Assembly: GCA_902776565.1 (NCBI GenBank)
Contig: CACYQN010000006.1
Span: 218,709 to 282,708, forward strand
Reading direction: 5' to 3'
Length of the DNA stretch: 64,000 nucleotides
Source of the DNA: an uncultured Bacteroidia bacterium
GTDB taxonomy: Bacteria; Bacteroidota; Bacteroidia; Bacteroidales; ML635J-15
Positions 44,558 through 52,445 of this stretch are shown piece after piece. Both the position numbers and the translations under genes were made by a program. Within the stretch, counting starts at the first letter, position 1. The number at the start of each line of letters is the position of its first letter. The notes under the pieces were generated by a model. It did not search any database and was not told the DNA's origin. It saw nothing but the letters and a program-made list of their open reading frames with translations.

Positions 44558-44962
44558 ATGGAAAAGAGACATATCACAGCACACATCGAATGTAATAACA
44601 ACGGTTTCTATACCGTGTATTTTGACGAGGAACTTCCATTCGGCTGCTATGGCGAAGGCTATTCTGCGAAAGAAGCAAAGGATGATTTTCTCAGGGTGTT
44701 TGAAAGTATGCGCCAAAAACACATGGAACGCACTGGCGAGAATGTGGAGGTTGAGTTTGTGTTCGTTTACGACGCTTCGGCTTTTTTGCAGCACTACAAA
44801 GGGTTGCTGACACTTGCGGGTTTGTCACGCATGACTGGAATAAACAAGGCGCAACTCTCGCAATATGTTACGGGGCGCCGTCATCCGTCGCCAAAGACAC
44901 AGGAGAAAATAAAGGAAAGCGTACAGCAATTCGCACAAGAACTGAGTTGTGCAATGGCTTGA
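44558..44962 (+). CDS. hicB: HicB-type antitoxin with C-terminal helix-turn-helix
   Basis: A 134-residue antitoxin. The N-terminal half is a degraded RNase H-like HicB fold (HITAHIECNNNGFYTVYFDEELPFGCYGEGYSAKEAKDDFLRVFE). The C-terminal half is a Cro/C1-type helix-turn-helix: LLTLAGLSRMTGINKAQLSQYVTGRRHPSPKTQEKIKESV. HicB neutralises HicA and represses the operon. A GGAGG sequence lies about nine bases before the ATG, so the antitoxin may be translated better than the toxin. It follows hicA directly. Confidence 0.9.
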   Translation: MEKRHITAHIECNNNGFYTVYFDEELPFGCYGEGYSAKEAKDDFLRVFESMRQKHMERTGENVEVEFVFVYDASAFLQHYKGLLTLAGLSRMTGINKAQLSQYVTGRRHPSPKTQEKIKESVQQFAQELSCAMA

Positions 44963-44984
44963 AATTTATTAACAGACATTTCAC

Positions 44985-45254
44985 ATGAAATTTGCCATCA
45001 TATACCTTATAATAATAAATATCATCGCAGACATTTTGTTCTGTGCCGACAAGCGCAGAGCCAAAAAGGACAAGCGCCGCATCCCAGAATCAATACTTCA
45101 CCTTTTTGAACTCATCGGTGGAATATTTACAATAATCCCTCTAATGTTCATAATCAGGCACAAGAACCAGAAATGGTCGTACAAGTTAGTGAGTTTCACA
45201 ATACTTGCATTGTGGATATTTTTTATTGCAGTCGCGCTATTCCGCTTGAACTAA
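44985..45254 (+). CDS. DUF1294 family small membrane protein
   Basis: An 89-residue protein with three membrane helices. Its first helix ends in the DUF1294 signature FCADKRRAKKDKRRIPESILHLFELIGG, and the end is TIIPLMFIIRHKNQKWSYKLV and FTILALWIFFIAVALF. The function of the family is unknown. It starts 22 bases after hicB and might be read with it, although it is not part of the toxin-antitoxin system. Confidence 0.88.
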   Translation: MKFAIIYLIIINIIADILFCADKRRAKKDKRRIPESILHLFELIGGIFTIIPLMFIIRHKNQKWSYKLVSFTILALWIFFIAVALFRLN

Positions 45255-45322
45255 ATGATTAAATTTGCCGTCCAAATAATAAACTTGACTTTTTCAAGTT
45301 ATATGTTCGGGAAAATATTTGA

Positions 45323-47305
45323 ATGAAAGTACTAAAGTACATATCAATATTGCTGATTGTCACGCTAATAGCGGCAACTGCAACGGCACAGGAAAAGAAA
45401 CTGCGCCGTGCCGACGAGAGCTTCGAGGCCGAAGAATACTACAAGGCCATGGAAGAATACACCGCTATTTTGAAGAAAATCAAGAACAAAAACGACAAGA
45501 TTGAAATCTACTACAAGATTGGCGAATGCTACTATATGTCGGGGTACTACAAGAAAGCCCGCTCACCGTACAAGCGTGCCGCCAAGTCGAAAGGCTATGA
45601 AGTGCCAGCCAAGAATCGTCTTGCCGAAATAGAAATACAGGAAGACAACTTTGAGTCTGCCTTGGAATTATACAACCAAGTTTTGGAAATAAAGCCCAAC
45701 GACACCGTAGCACGCAAAGGCATAGAGTCGGCAAACTGGGCTATCGAGCAGACAAAGAAGCCAACCCGCTGGGTTATCGAAAAGGCCAAGCACCTTAACT
45801 CCAAGGCAAACGACTTCTGCCCCAGCATCGACGAAAAGGATGGTTTCGACCATGTGTATTTCAGTTCTACACGCGAGGAATCCAAAGGCAAGAAACTCAG
45901 CGGAATCACCGGCACAAAGTTTTCCGACCTCTTCGTCACCAAACTCGACAGACACGGCAAGTGGGAAGACGTAACTGCACTCGACTCGCTAAACACCCGC
46001 TTCGACGAAGGTTCCCCTTGCATTTTCGACCAAGGCCGCAAGTTCTACTACACATCGTGCATCGCAGAGAAAGGCAAGAACACCGGTTGCCAGATATATG
46101 AAGCCCAGAAGGTTGAGGGAGAATGGATGAACCCGGCAAACCTCGGCATAGTTTCCGACTCGCTGTCGATTGGTCACCCGACCGTTTCGCCCGACGGAAG
46201 CATAATCTATTTCTCAGCCCGTCTCGACGGCGGATACGGTGGTGCCGACCTGTGGTACTCGGAAAAAGCTGGCGCAGAATGGACAAAACCAAAGAACATG
46301 GGACCTGCCATAAATTCTGCAGGAGACGAACTTTTCCCATACATGCGCAACGACACTACCCTATTCTACTCCAGCACCAAGCACCCTACAATGGGCGGAC
46401 TTGACATCTTCGTCGCCTACAAGGATGAAAACGAACGCTGGCACTCACAGAACATGGGCTACCCGTTCAGTAGCAACGGCAACGACTTTGGAATATACTA
46501 CTACAAGAACGAAAACAAAGGTTACTTCACCTCCGACCGCAAAGGTTCCAAGGGCGAAGACATATACTTCTTTGAGATGCCACCTCTGGAATTCAAACTT
46601 AAAGGCACTGTTCACGATGCCGACACAAAGGCTCTCATCGATTCAAGTCTCATAACACTCTATGGTAGCGATGGTTCCATGTTCCGTGATACCATAATAG
46701 TTGCAAACAAGAAGGAAACTTTCGGGTTCAAGCTGAAAGCAAAGACCGACTATGTGTTTGTTGTCACCAAGGACGGATATTTCAACGGAAAGTCAAGATT
46801 CACAACCGATTCGCTTGAATTCAACAAGACTTTTGAATACGACATACTCCTTGAAACACTCAACAAGACCATTGAAATTCCAAACATCGAATTTGCATTC
46901 GGACGCTGGGAACTTACCGAACCATCAAAGGTAATATTGGACAGTACAATCCGTATAATGGTCGAAAATCCGAACATTGTTATAGAACTTTCGGCACATA
47001 CCGATATGGTTGGTTCCGACCAGAGCAATATGGAGCTCAGCCAGAAACGTGCGAATTCGGTTACCTCCTATTTCGAGTCGAAGGGCATTCCTGCAGCACG
47101 AATGGTTGCAAAAGGCTATGGCGAAAGCAAGCCAAAGGTCATAACCAAATACGACCCCACATATCCGTTCCTACCCAAAGGCTCGGTATTGAACGAAAGT
47201 TTCATAAACTCTCTCACCAAGGAACAGCAGGAGGTTGCCAACCAGCAGAACCGTAGAATCGAAATGAGAGTTCTATCAAACGATTATGTTCCAAGTCTGG
47301 ACTAA
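45323..47305 (+). CDS. porE: PorE-like T9SS component (TPR - beta-propeller - CRD - OmpA domain)
   Basis: A 660-residue exported protein with a signal peptide (MKVLKYISILLIVTLIAATATAQ). Domain order: TPR (about 25-140); PD40-type beta-propeller (about 160-420, with VYFSSTREES, VSPDGSIIYFSARLDGGYGGADLW, MGGLDIFVAY, GYFTSDRKGSKGEDIYFF); a carboxypeptidase-regulatory-like domain (about 430-510); and a C-terminal OmpA-like peptidoglycan-binding domain (IELSAHTDMVGSDQSNMELSQKRANSV). This order matches PorE of Porphyromonas gingivalis, which anchors the T9SS to peptidoglycan. Closely related OmpA proteins with other roles exist in Bacteroidota, so the gene symbol is a best guess. Confidence 0.82.
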   Translation: MKVLKYISILLIVTLIAATATAQEKKLRRADESFEAEEYYKAMEEYTAILKKIKNKNDKIEIYYKIGECYYMSGYYKKARSPYKRAAKSKGYEVPAKNRLAEIEIQEDNFESALELYNQVLEIKPNDTVARKGIESANWAIEQTKKPTRWVIEKAKHLNSKANDFCPSIDEKDGFDHVYFSSTREESKGKKLSGITGTKFSDLFVTKLDRHGKWEDVTALDSLNTRFDEGSPCIFDQGRKFYYTSCIAEKGKNTGCQIYEAQKVEGEWMNPANLGIVSDSLSIGHPTVSPDGSIIYFSARLDGGYGGADLWYSEKAGAEWTKPKNMGPAINSAGDELFPYMRNDTTLFYSSTKHPTMGGLDIFVAYKDENERWHSQNMGYPFSSNGNDFGIYYYKNENKGYFTSDRKGSKGEDIYFFEMPPLEFKLKGTVHDADTKALIDSSLITLYGSDGSMFRDTIIVANKKETFGFKLKAKTDYVFVVTKDGYFNGKSRFTTDSLEFNKTFEYDILLETLNKTIEIPNIEFAFGRWELTEPSKVILDSTIRIMVENPNIVIELSAHTDMVGSDQSNMELSQKRANSVTSYFESKGIPAARMVAKGYGESKPKVITKYDPTYPFLPKGSVLNESFINSLTKEQQEVANQQNRRIEMRVLSNDYVPSLD

Positions 47306-47345
47306 AATTGAGTTCCATAAAAACTACAGTTAGCCAAAAATATCT

Positions 47346-47353
47346 TAACTTTG
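47346..47353 (+). promoter_or_regulatory. Bacteroidota -7 promoter element (TAACTTTG)
   Basis: TAACTTTG, 55 bases before the ATG of the dipeptidyl peptidase III gene. The -33 region is poor. Confidence 0.55.
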
Positions 47354-47408
47354 CTAAAGAGTTGCTTCAAACGGGAAGCATATTGATTTTGAATTTAATT
47401 AATTGTAT

Positions 47409-49481
47409 ATGAAAAGCTTAACAAAACTATTATTCGTTATGATTAGCGGAAGTTTAATCGTGTCATCGTGCACAGAAAAGAAAGAAGAGACAAAACCTGC
47501 CGAGAAACAGGAATTCCAATGGCAGATTGACCAGTTCGACGACATCAAGGTAATGCGCTACCAAGTGCCCGACTGGGATTCGTTGACCTTACAGCAGAAA
47601 CAGTTCGTATATTATCTGGCCGAAGCCACCTACTGGGGACGCGACATCCTCTATGACCAGTTCTTCAAGTACAACCTGATGATTCGTAACACTTTGGAAG
47701 GCATTTACACTACCTACGAAGGCGACAAGGAATGCGAAGACTGGAAAAACTTCGAGATATACCTTAAGAAAGTATGGTTTGCCAACGGCATCCACCACCA
47801 CTATTCCAACGACAAGTTCACACCGAAATTCAGCGAGGAATATTTTAGGATGTTGCTCGAACAGTCGAAGGACGGCTACATTGCAATGAATGCAACCGAA
47901 GGAATGGACAAGAACGAATTCACCAACCTTCTCTGCGACATTATCTTCAATCCCGACAAGTACCAGAGCAAGAACAACACCGCCGAGGGAGTTGACATCA
48001 TTGCACAGTCGTGCAACAACTTCTACGAGAACCTTACAGCAAAGGAAGTTGAAGACTACTACAACAAAATGCAAGTTCCCGACACAGCAAGACCAATCTC
48101 TAAAGGTCTGAATTCAAAGCTACTAAAGACTGCTGATGGCGGAAATATTGTGGAACGCACCTACAAGATTGGCGGAATGTACAGCGAAACAATCGAAAAG
48201 ATTGTCGAGAACCTTGAAAAGGCAATCGAATTTGCAGAAAGCGATGTACAGAAAGCCGAATTGCGCAAACTTATCGAATACTACAAAACTGGCGACCTCA
48301 CAACTTGGGACGAATACAATGTAATGTGGGCAGAAAATACAGACCCGCGCGTGGACTATGTAAACGGCTTCATTGAAAACTACGGCGACCCGCTGGGACT
48401 TAAGGCTACTTGGGAAGCAATTGTTGACTTCAAGGACATCGAAGCCACCAAGATGACCAAGCTCATCAGCGAAAATGCACAGTGGTTCGAGGATAACAGC
48501 CCTGTTGACAAGCGTTTCAAGAAGGAAAAGGTAAAGGGTGTTTCGGCTAAGGCCATCAACGTTGTCGCTCTCGGAGGCGACTGCTTCCCTGCCCCGCCAA
48601 TCGGAATCAACCTGCCTAATGCCGACTGGATTCGCAAGGACCACGGCTCGAAGTCGGTAACAATTACCAACCTCACTTACGCCTACGACCAGGCAGCTTT
48701 ACAGCGCGGAGGAAGCCTTGAGGAATTTGCAGCCAGCGAAGACGAAATCGCAAGAGCAAAGAAGTACAGCTCCATCACCGACAACCTTCACACCGACCTT
48801 CACGAATGTCTTGGACACGGCAGCGGTCAGCTTTTGCCCGACACCGACCCCAATGCGCTCAAGGAACATTCATCGACATTGGAAGAAGCTCGTGCCGACC
48901 TCTTTGGACTTTATTACCTTGCCGACGACAAGATGGTTGAACTCGGACTTTTGCCCGACAAGGAAGCCTACAAGGCAGAATACGACGGCTATATCCGCAA
49001 TGGACTTATCACCCAGTTGACCAGAATATTGGAAGGCAAGAACATCGAGGAAGCCCACATGCGCAACCGTGCTCTCATTTCGCGCTGGTGCTACGAAAAC
49101 GGCAAGGCCGACAATGTAATTGAAATGTTCAAGAAGGACGGCAAAACATACGTTAAAATTAATGATTACAATAAGCTGCGTGAACTTTTCGGAACTTTGC
49201 TTGCCGAAATCCAGCGCATAAAGTCTGAAGGCGACTATGCAGCAGGCGCAGCAATGGTCGAGAAATATGCCGTAAAGGTTGACCCCGAACTGCACAAGGA
49301 AGTGCTGGAACGCTACCGCGCATTGAATCTTGCACCTTACGGAGGCTTTGTAAATCCGAAACTTACGCAGGTATTCGACGAAAAGGGCAACCTAAAGGAC
49401 ATTGAAATCTCCTACCCCGACAACTTTGCAGAACAGATGCTTTGGTTGAGTAAGAATTATTCAATAAAGCCTAAGTTCTAA
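47409..49481 (+). CDS. Dipeptidyl peptidase III (family M49), predicted lipoprotein
   Basis: A 690-residue zinc exopeptidase that removes dipeptides from the N-terminus of short peptides. The zinc motif is His465-Glu-Cys-Leu-Gly-His470 and the third ligand is Glu493 in LEEARADLFG. The 28-residue spacing between His465 and Glu493 agrees with the Bacteroides-type enzymes, which also have the HECLGH hexapeptide. The N-terminus (MKSLTKLLFVMISGSLIVSSCTEKKEE, lipobox V-S-S-C) makes it a lipoprotein, whereas eukaryotic DPP III is cytosolic. A TTG at 47403 is in frame but ATG 47409 fits the signal. The gene ends in its own strong terminator. Confidence 0.93.
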   Translation: MKSLTKLLFVMISGSLIVSSCTEKKEETKPAEKQEFQWQIDQFDDIKVMRYQVPDWDSLTLQQKQFVYYLAEATYWGRDILYDQFFKYNLMIRNTLEGIYTTYEGDKECEDWKNFEIYLKKVWFANGIHHHYSNDKFTPKFSEEYFRMLLEQSKDGYIAMNATEGMDKNEFTNLLCDIIFNPDKYQSKNNTAEGVDIIAQSCNNFYENLTAKEVEDYYNKMQVPDTARPISKGLNSKLLKTADGGNIVERTYKIGGMYSETIEKIVENLEKAIEFAESDVQKAELRKLIEYYKTGDLTTWDEYNVMWAENTDPRVDYVNGFIENYGDPLGLKATWEAIVDFKDIEATKMTKLISENAQWFEDNSPVDKRFKKEKVKGVSAKAINVVALGGDCFPAPPIGINLPNADWIRKDHGSKSVTITNLTYAYDQAALQRGGSLEEFAASEDEIARAKKYSSITDNLHTDLHECLGHGSGQLLPDTDPNALKEHSSTLEEARADLFGLYYLADDKMVELGLLPDKEAYKAEYDGYIRNGLITQLTRILEGKNIEEAHMRNRALISRWCYENGKADNVIEMFKKDGKTYVKINDYNKLRELFGTLLAEIQRIKSEGDYAAGAAMVEKYAVKVDPELHKEVLERYRALNLAPYGGFVNPKLTQVFDEKGNLKDIEISYPDNFAEQMLWLSKNYSIKPKF

Positions 49482-49497
49482 ACAACATCTATAGGAC

Positions 49498-49556
49498 AAA
49501 AACGTGGTTCATCATCCTGAACTTGTTTCAGAATCTGGAACCACGTTTTTTTTGCA
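49498..49556 (+). terminator. Strong terminator with a nested repeat in its loop
   Basis: A perfect 13-bp stem (AAAAACGTGGTTC, GAACCACGTTTTT) with a run of T. The 27-base loop contains the dispersed bacterial repeat core TCCTGAACTTGTTTCAG, itself able to form a small hairpin. Confidence 0.9.
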
Positions 49557-49559
49557 TCA

Positions 49560-49645
49560 TTGTTTGTCAGATTTGCAACCTTTAGCTCGCTGCTTAATGC
49601 AGCAATCTGACAAAACCGAATATAAGCATTTGCAATGCGTTTCAC
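49560..49645. repeat. REP-like composite repeat, copy 2
   Basis: A perfect 11-bp outer stem (TTTGTCAGATT, 49563-49573; AATCTGACAAA, 49604-49614) encloses TTTGCAACCTTTAGCTCG and a GCTGC/GCAGC hairpin. GCATTTGCAATGCGTT follows at about 49627-49642. Blocks are shared, in inverse orientation, with 29785-29880. Confidence 0.7.
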
Positions 49646-49653
49646 AACAATCT

Positions 49654-49684
49654 TTTGCCGTACCAACTATATTCCGTACCTTTG
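49654..49684 (+). promoter_or_regulatory. Promoter of the HAD phosphatase gene
   Basis: TTTG at 49654-49657, 19 bases, and TACCTTTG at 49677-49684; the ATG is 20 bases downstream. The promoter abuts the REP-like repeat. Confidence 0.75.
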
Positions 49685-49703
49685 CAACCTCAAAATTACG
49701 ACA

Positions 49704-50354
49704 ATGACAAAACTCATAATATTCGACCTCGACGGCACACTGCTCAACACCATCGGTGACCTAACAAACGCCTGCAACTACGTATTGCAGCAACACGGTT
49801 TTCCGCTTCACACACACGACGAATACCGCTATTTCATCGGTTCTGGAATACGCAGGCTCATAAGGCTCGCCCTGCCCGAAGAATACCGTGCCGACGACGA
49901 TTTCTGCCGCCAGATTCTCGACGAGTTCATCGTCCGCTACAACGCCCATCTGCACGAAGAAACCACCCCCTACGAAGGCATAATTCCGTTTCTGAAGCAA
50001 CTGAATGCCAAAGGAATAAACATTGCCGTCGCATCTAACAAATACCAGGAAGGTGTCGATGCCGTTGTAAACTTCTACTTCCCAGACATCAAGTTTGTTG
50101 CGACTATTGGCACAGGTCCGGAAGTACCCACAAAGCCCGACCCGACCATTGTAAACAAAATAATAGAATTGTGTCCTGTAGAAAAGAACGAAATCCTATA
50201 TCTCGGTGATTCCAACGTCGATATGCTAACAGCGAAAAATGCAGGTCTTACCGCAATAGGTGTACTTTGGGGATTTAGAACCAAGAAGGAACTGATTGAA
50301 TCGGGAGCCGACATTACAATTGAAAAGCCCGAAGATATTTGGCGTTATATATAA
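49704..50354 (+). CDS. gph: HAD-family hydrolase, probable phosphoglycolate phosphatase
   Basis: A 216-residue haloacid-dehalogenase-fold phosphatase. Motif I is IIFDLDGTLLNTIGDL (nucleophile Asp and acid Asp), motif II is IAVASNKYQ, motif III is the Lys in TKPDPTIV, and motif IV is YLGDSNVDMLTAKNAG. The cap domain is of the helical C1 type, as in Gph. Substrate is inferred: Gph hydrolyses 2-phosphoglycolate formed in DNA repair, but relatives act on other sugar phosphates. The start at 49704 fits both motif I and the promoter. Confidence 0.88.
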   Translation: MTKLIIFDLDGTLLNTIGDLTNACNYVLQQHGFPLHTHDEYRYFIGSGIRRLIRLALPEEYRADDDFCRQILDEFIVRYNAHLHEETTPYEGIIPFLKQLNAKGINIAVASNKYQEGVDAVVNFYFPDIKFVATIGTGPEVPTKPDPTIVNKIIELCPVEKNEILYLGDSNVDMLTAKNAGLTAIGVLWGFRTKKELIESGADITIEKPEDIWRYI

Positions 50355-50370
50355 CAATAATCCCCAAAAT

Positions 50371-50539
50371 GTCATTCCACAAAGCAGAACGAACCAACTA
50401 AGGAACGTGTTGTGTGAGTTCGCTTATGCGGAATCTCCTTTAAAAACGCATACTACTACTAATTAAGAGATTCCGCATAGCCGAACATTACAACGCTCCA
50501 CATTCTGTATCGCGTGTACGTTCAGGCTTGCGGAATGAC
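50371..50539. mobile_element. MITE-like palindromic element, copy 2 (full length)
   Basis: 169 bases between gph and hsp20. The terminal inverted repeats begin GTCATTCCACAAAGCAGAAC and, from the other end, GTCATTCCGCAAGCCTGAAC. Inner inverted repeats are GTTCGCTTATGCGGAATCTC and GAGATTCCGCATAGCCGAAC. No coding capacity. It is the best-preserved copy of the family. Confidence 0.85.
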
Positions 50540-50555
50540 GGTTCAACATCTAACC

Positions 50556-50590
50556 AAAAATGGCGGTCGCAAAGCAATCGCCATTTTTTA
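50556..50590. terminator. Bidirectional terminator between gph and hsp20
   Basis: AAAAATGGCG and CGCCATTTTTT form a stem with A/T tracts on both sides, between two convergent genes. Confidence 0.85.
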
Positions 50591-50608
50591 TTACATAACG
50601 GAATACAA

Positions 50609-51073
50609 TTATTGAATTGCAATCTGCCGTGTTGCAGGAGTCTTGTTGACGACTTCCTTCTTTGGCAAGTCGATGTTCAGGACACCGTGTTCCATTTTTG
50701 CGCCAATCTTTTCAATTTCAACATCTTCGGGGATTACAAAACTCTGCGAGTACGAAGCGTATGAGAACTCACGGCGCAACCAAGTTCCGTGCTTTTCGTC
50801 CTTGTCGTTTTTCTCCTCTTTCTTGTCGTTCTTCTCCAGTGAGATTACGAGCTCGTTGTTCTCGTTGATACTCAACTTAAAGTCATCCTTTGTCATGCCC
50901 GGTGCGGCAATCTGGATATCGTAATTCTTTTCGGTTTCCTTGATGTTTACCGCAGGTGTTGCGAACTGCCTGCAGACAGGAACGCCCATAAAATCATCGG
51001 TGAAGAAGTCATCGAAAATTGACGGAAGCCATACATTCTGGTTTCTTCTTGAATTTCTAACTGATGGTAACAT
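50609..51073 (-). CDS. hsp20: Small heat shock protein, Hsp20/alpha-crystallin family
   Basis: A 154-residue ATP-independent chaperone. The alpha-crystallin domain runs from about residue 40 to 145 (VNIKETEKNYDIQIAAPGMTKDDFKLSINENNELVISLE ... REFSYASYSQSFVIPEDVEIEKIGAKMEHGVLNIDLPK). The C-terminal I-x-I oligomerisation motif is RQIAIQ. A charged insert (NDKKEEKNDKDEKHG) lies in the middle. A strong Shine-Dalgarno sequence (GGAGGT, seven bases before the ATG) fixes the start at MLPSVRN. A sigma-54-like promoter is at 51047-51063. It converges with gph through a shared terminator. Confidence 0.94.
   Translation of the reverse strand: MLPSVRNSRRNQNVWLPSIFDDFFTDDFMGVPVCRQFATPAVNIKETEKNYDIQIAAPGMTKDDFKLSINENNELVISLEKNDKKEEKNDKDEKHGTWLRREFSYASYSQSFVIPEDVEIEKIGAKMEHGVLNIDLPKKEVVNKTPATRQIAIQ
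51047..51063 (-). promoter_or_regulatory. Candidate sigma-54 promoter of hsp20
   Basis: On the minus strand the 17 bases TTGGTATATCCTTTGCT match the YTGGCACGNNNNTTGCW sigma-54 consensus at the invariant GG and GC, ten bases apart, and at TTGG and TTGCT. No TAnnTTTG element with correct spacing is present. Transcription would start near 51136?-51035 only if the GC is at -12, that is about 12 bases downstream, near 51036-51038 or slightly earlier; since the ATG is at 51073 this would place the start inside the gene unless initiation is further upstream, so the exact geometry needs experimental mapping. Confidence 0.25.
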
Positions 51074-51146
51074 AATTAAAACCTCCAATAATTTAGTTCT
51101 TTTACTTTGTTCCGCCTGCCACTTTTGCAGGTTCGATTGCGTATAT

Positions 51147-51163
51147 AGCAAAGGATATACCAA
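51147..51163 (-). promoter_or_regulatory. sigma-54-like promoter of hsp20 (-24/-12)
   Basis: Reading the minus strand from 51163 to 51147 gives TTGGTATATCCTTTGCT. It matches the sigma-54 consensus at TTGG (-24) and TTGCT (-12), with ten bases between GG and GC. A start about 12 bases further on, near 51136, would leave a leader of about 62 bases that ends in the GGAGGT site. This is the correct position of the element; the entry at 51047-51063 should be disregarded. No usable TAnnTTTG element was seen nearby. Confidence 0.5.
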
Positions 51164-51422
51164 TGCCAAAAACGCACACAGAACACTGACACTAAGTCAG
51201 TTATAACAGACATTATTGCAGATTACCGCCATTTCTAACGACAAAATGACACATATACAATCGTATAGGTACTTAGCTGTTTCAGGTTTCTTGTTCAACG
51301 ATTCAATAGGTTGATGATTTGAATATTTAATGATTCAATGATTTACATTCGGCGCAATGCTTTGCGGTGCCGTAATCATAGGTATGTCGAATGATTTTAT
51401 AAAAAATAATGCAAAAAAAAAA

Positions 51423-51453
51423 TTTGCTAATTTGAATATATTATTTATTTTTG
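51423..51453 (+). promoter_or_regulatory. Promoter of InlB-repeat lipoprotein 3
   Basis: TTTG at 51423-51426, 19 bases, and TATTTTTG at 51446-51453. Promoter and leader are nearly the same as those of member 1 at 34710. Confidence 0.8.
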
Positions 51454-51480
51454 TCCGTGTAAATTTAATAGATGTATAAT

Positions 51481-52425
51481 ATGAAAAGGATATTATTTTT
51501 AGCAATCATCTCCATAGTGGGAATGTTGGCGATTAGTGGGTGCGACAAGCAGAAAACATACGATATCGTTTTTGATACAAATGGTGGTACTGGCGAAATG
51601 CAATCACAGACACTTACCGAAGGAGAATCTCAGCCCCTTGACGACAATTCATTTGTCAATGAGGGACATTCATTTGGCGGATGGAATACATTGCCTGATG
51701 GTAGTGGTGTATCTTATAGTGATGGTCAGGACATAACTCTGACTTCCGATATTACACTGTATGCGCAGTGGACTAGCAATGATACTAACCAGTCAACAAC
51801 TAAACTTAATGGTCACGAATATGTTGACCTTGGCTTGCCAAGCGGTACGAAATGGGCAACCTGCAATGTTGGGGCCACTAATCCCGAAGATTATGGCTAT
51901 TATTTGGCATGGGGCGAAACTAAACCTAAAAATACATATAGTTGGAGCAATTATCGTTATGCTAATGGTGGCCTTTTTACATTAACCAAATATTGCAACA
52001 ATCCTGCAAACGGATATAATGGTTTTACAGATAATTTGACAACTCTTGAAGCATGTGATGATGCCGCCACCGCCAACTGGGGCGATTGCTGGCGAATGCC
52101 GACATATAGTGAATTGCAGGAATTGGTAGATGTCTGTACAAGTGAATGGACAACCTTAAATGGTGTACGTGGCCGTATGTTCACTGGACCTAATGGCAAT
52201 AGAATTTTTCTGCCGGCAACTCTTTGGTATAATTTTGGTTACGAAGAAACGAATTATGGTGGTGAATATGATTATGGAGGATGTTACTGGACAAGTTCAC
52301 TTCAGTTGCCTGAATCGCATTGTGGTTTGTTTCTCTCAATTCATTCAGAACGTTGCGAAGATTGTTTTAACAATGGAGTGGGTCGTTACATGGGATTGTT
52401 TGTTCGTCCTGTTATAGCAAGATAA
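51481..52425 (+). CDS. InlB B-repeat / Fibrobacter-paralogous-domain lipoprotein (family member 3)
   Basis: A 314-residue lipoprotein: MKRILFLAIISIVGMLAISGCDK (lipobox I-S-G-C), one InlB B-repeat (YDIVFDTNGGTGEMQ...ITLYAQW), then one Fibrobacter-paralogous domain (HEYVDLGLPSGTKWATCNVGA, YLAWGETKPKNTYSW, WGDCWRMPTYSELQELV, GCYWTSSL). The first 100 residues are almost identical to member 1, 16 kb away. The second half is closest to member 2, with TLTKYCNNPxxGYNGFTDNL shared. The ATG at 51472 is in frame, but in member 1 this codon is GTG, so 51481 is preferred. Function unknown. Confidence 0.86.
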   Translation: MKRILFLAIISIVGMLAISGCDKQKTYDIVFDTNGGTGEMQSQTLTEGESQPLDDNSFVNEGHSFGGWNTLPDGSGVSYSDGQDITLTSDITLYAQWTSNDTNQSTTKLNGHEYVDLGLPSGTKWATCNVGATNPEDYGYYLAWGETKPKNTYSWSNYRYANGGLFTLTKYCNNPANGYNGFTDNLTTLEACDDAATANWGDCWRMPTYSELQELVDVCTSEWTTLNGVRGRMFTGPNGNRIFLPATLWYNFGYEETNYGGEYDYGGCYWTSSLQLPESHCGLFLSIHSERCEDCFNNGVGRYMGLFVRPVIAR

Positions 52426-52445
52426 TATTGACTTTTGAATGAAAT

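Larger units (their letters stand above)
51074..51480. other. 407-base intergenic region between hsp20 and InlB-repeat lipoprotein 3
   Basis: It holds the hsp20 ribosome-binding site (GGAGGT, minus strand, 51081-51086) and an hsp20 upstream region with a sigma-54-like motif on the minus strand, TTGGTATATCCTTTGCT at 51147-51163. It also holds the promoter of the downstream lipoprotein (51423-51453). Between 51180 and 51400 there is AT-rich sequence without recognisable genes. Confidence 0.75.

Noticed and set aside
51047..51063. A sigma-54 site placed inside the hsp20 gene
   Set aside because: This was a coordinate slip: the motif is at 51147-51163. The feature entry at 51047-51063 is kept only at low confidence and should be ignored.
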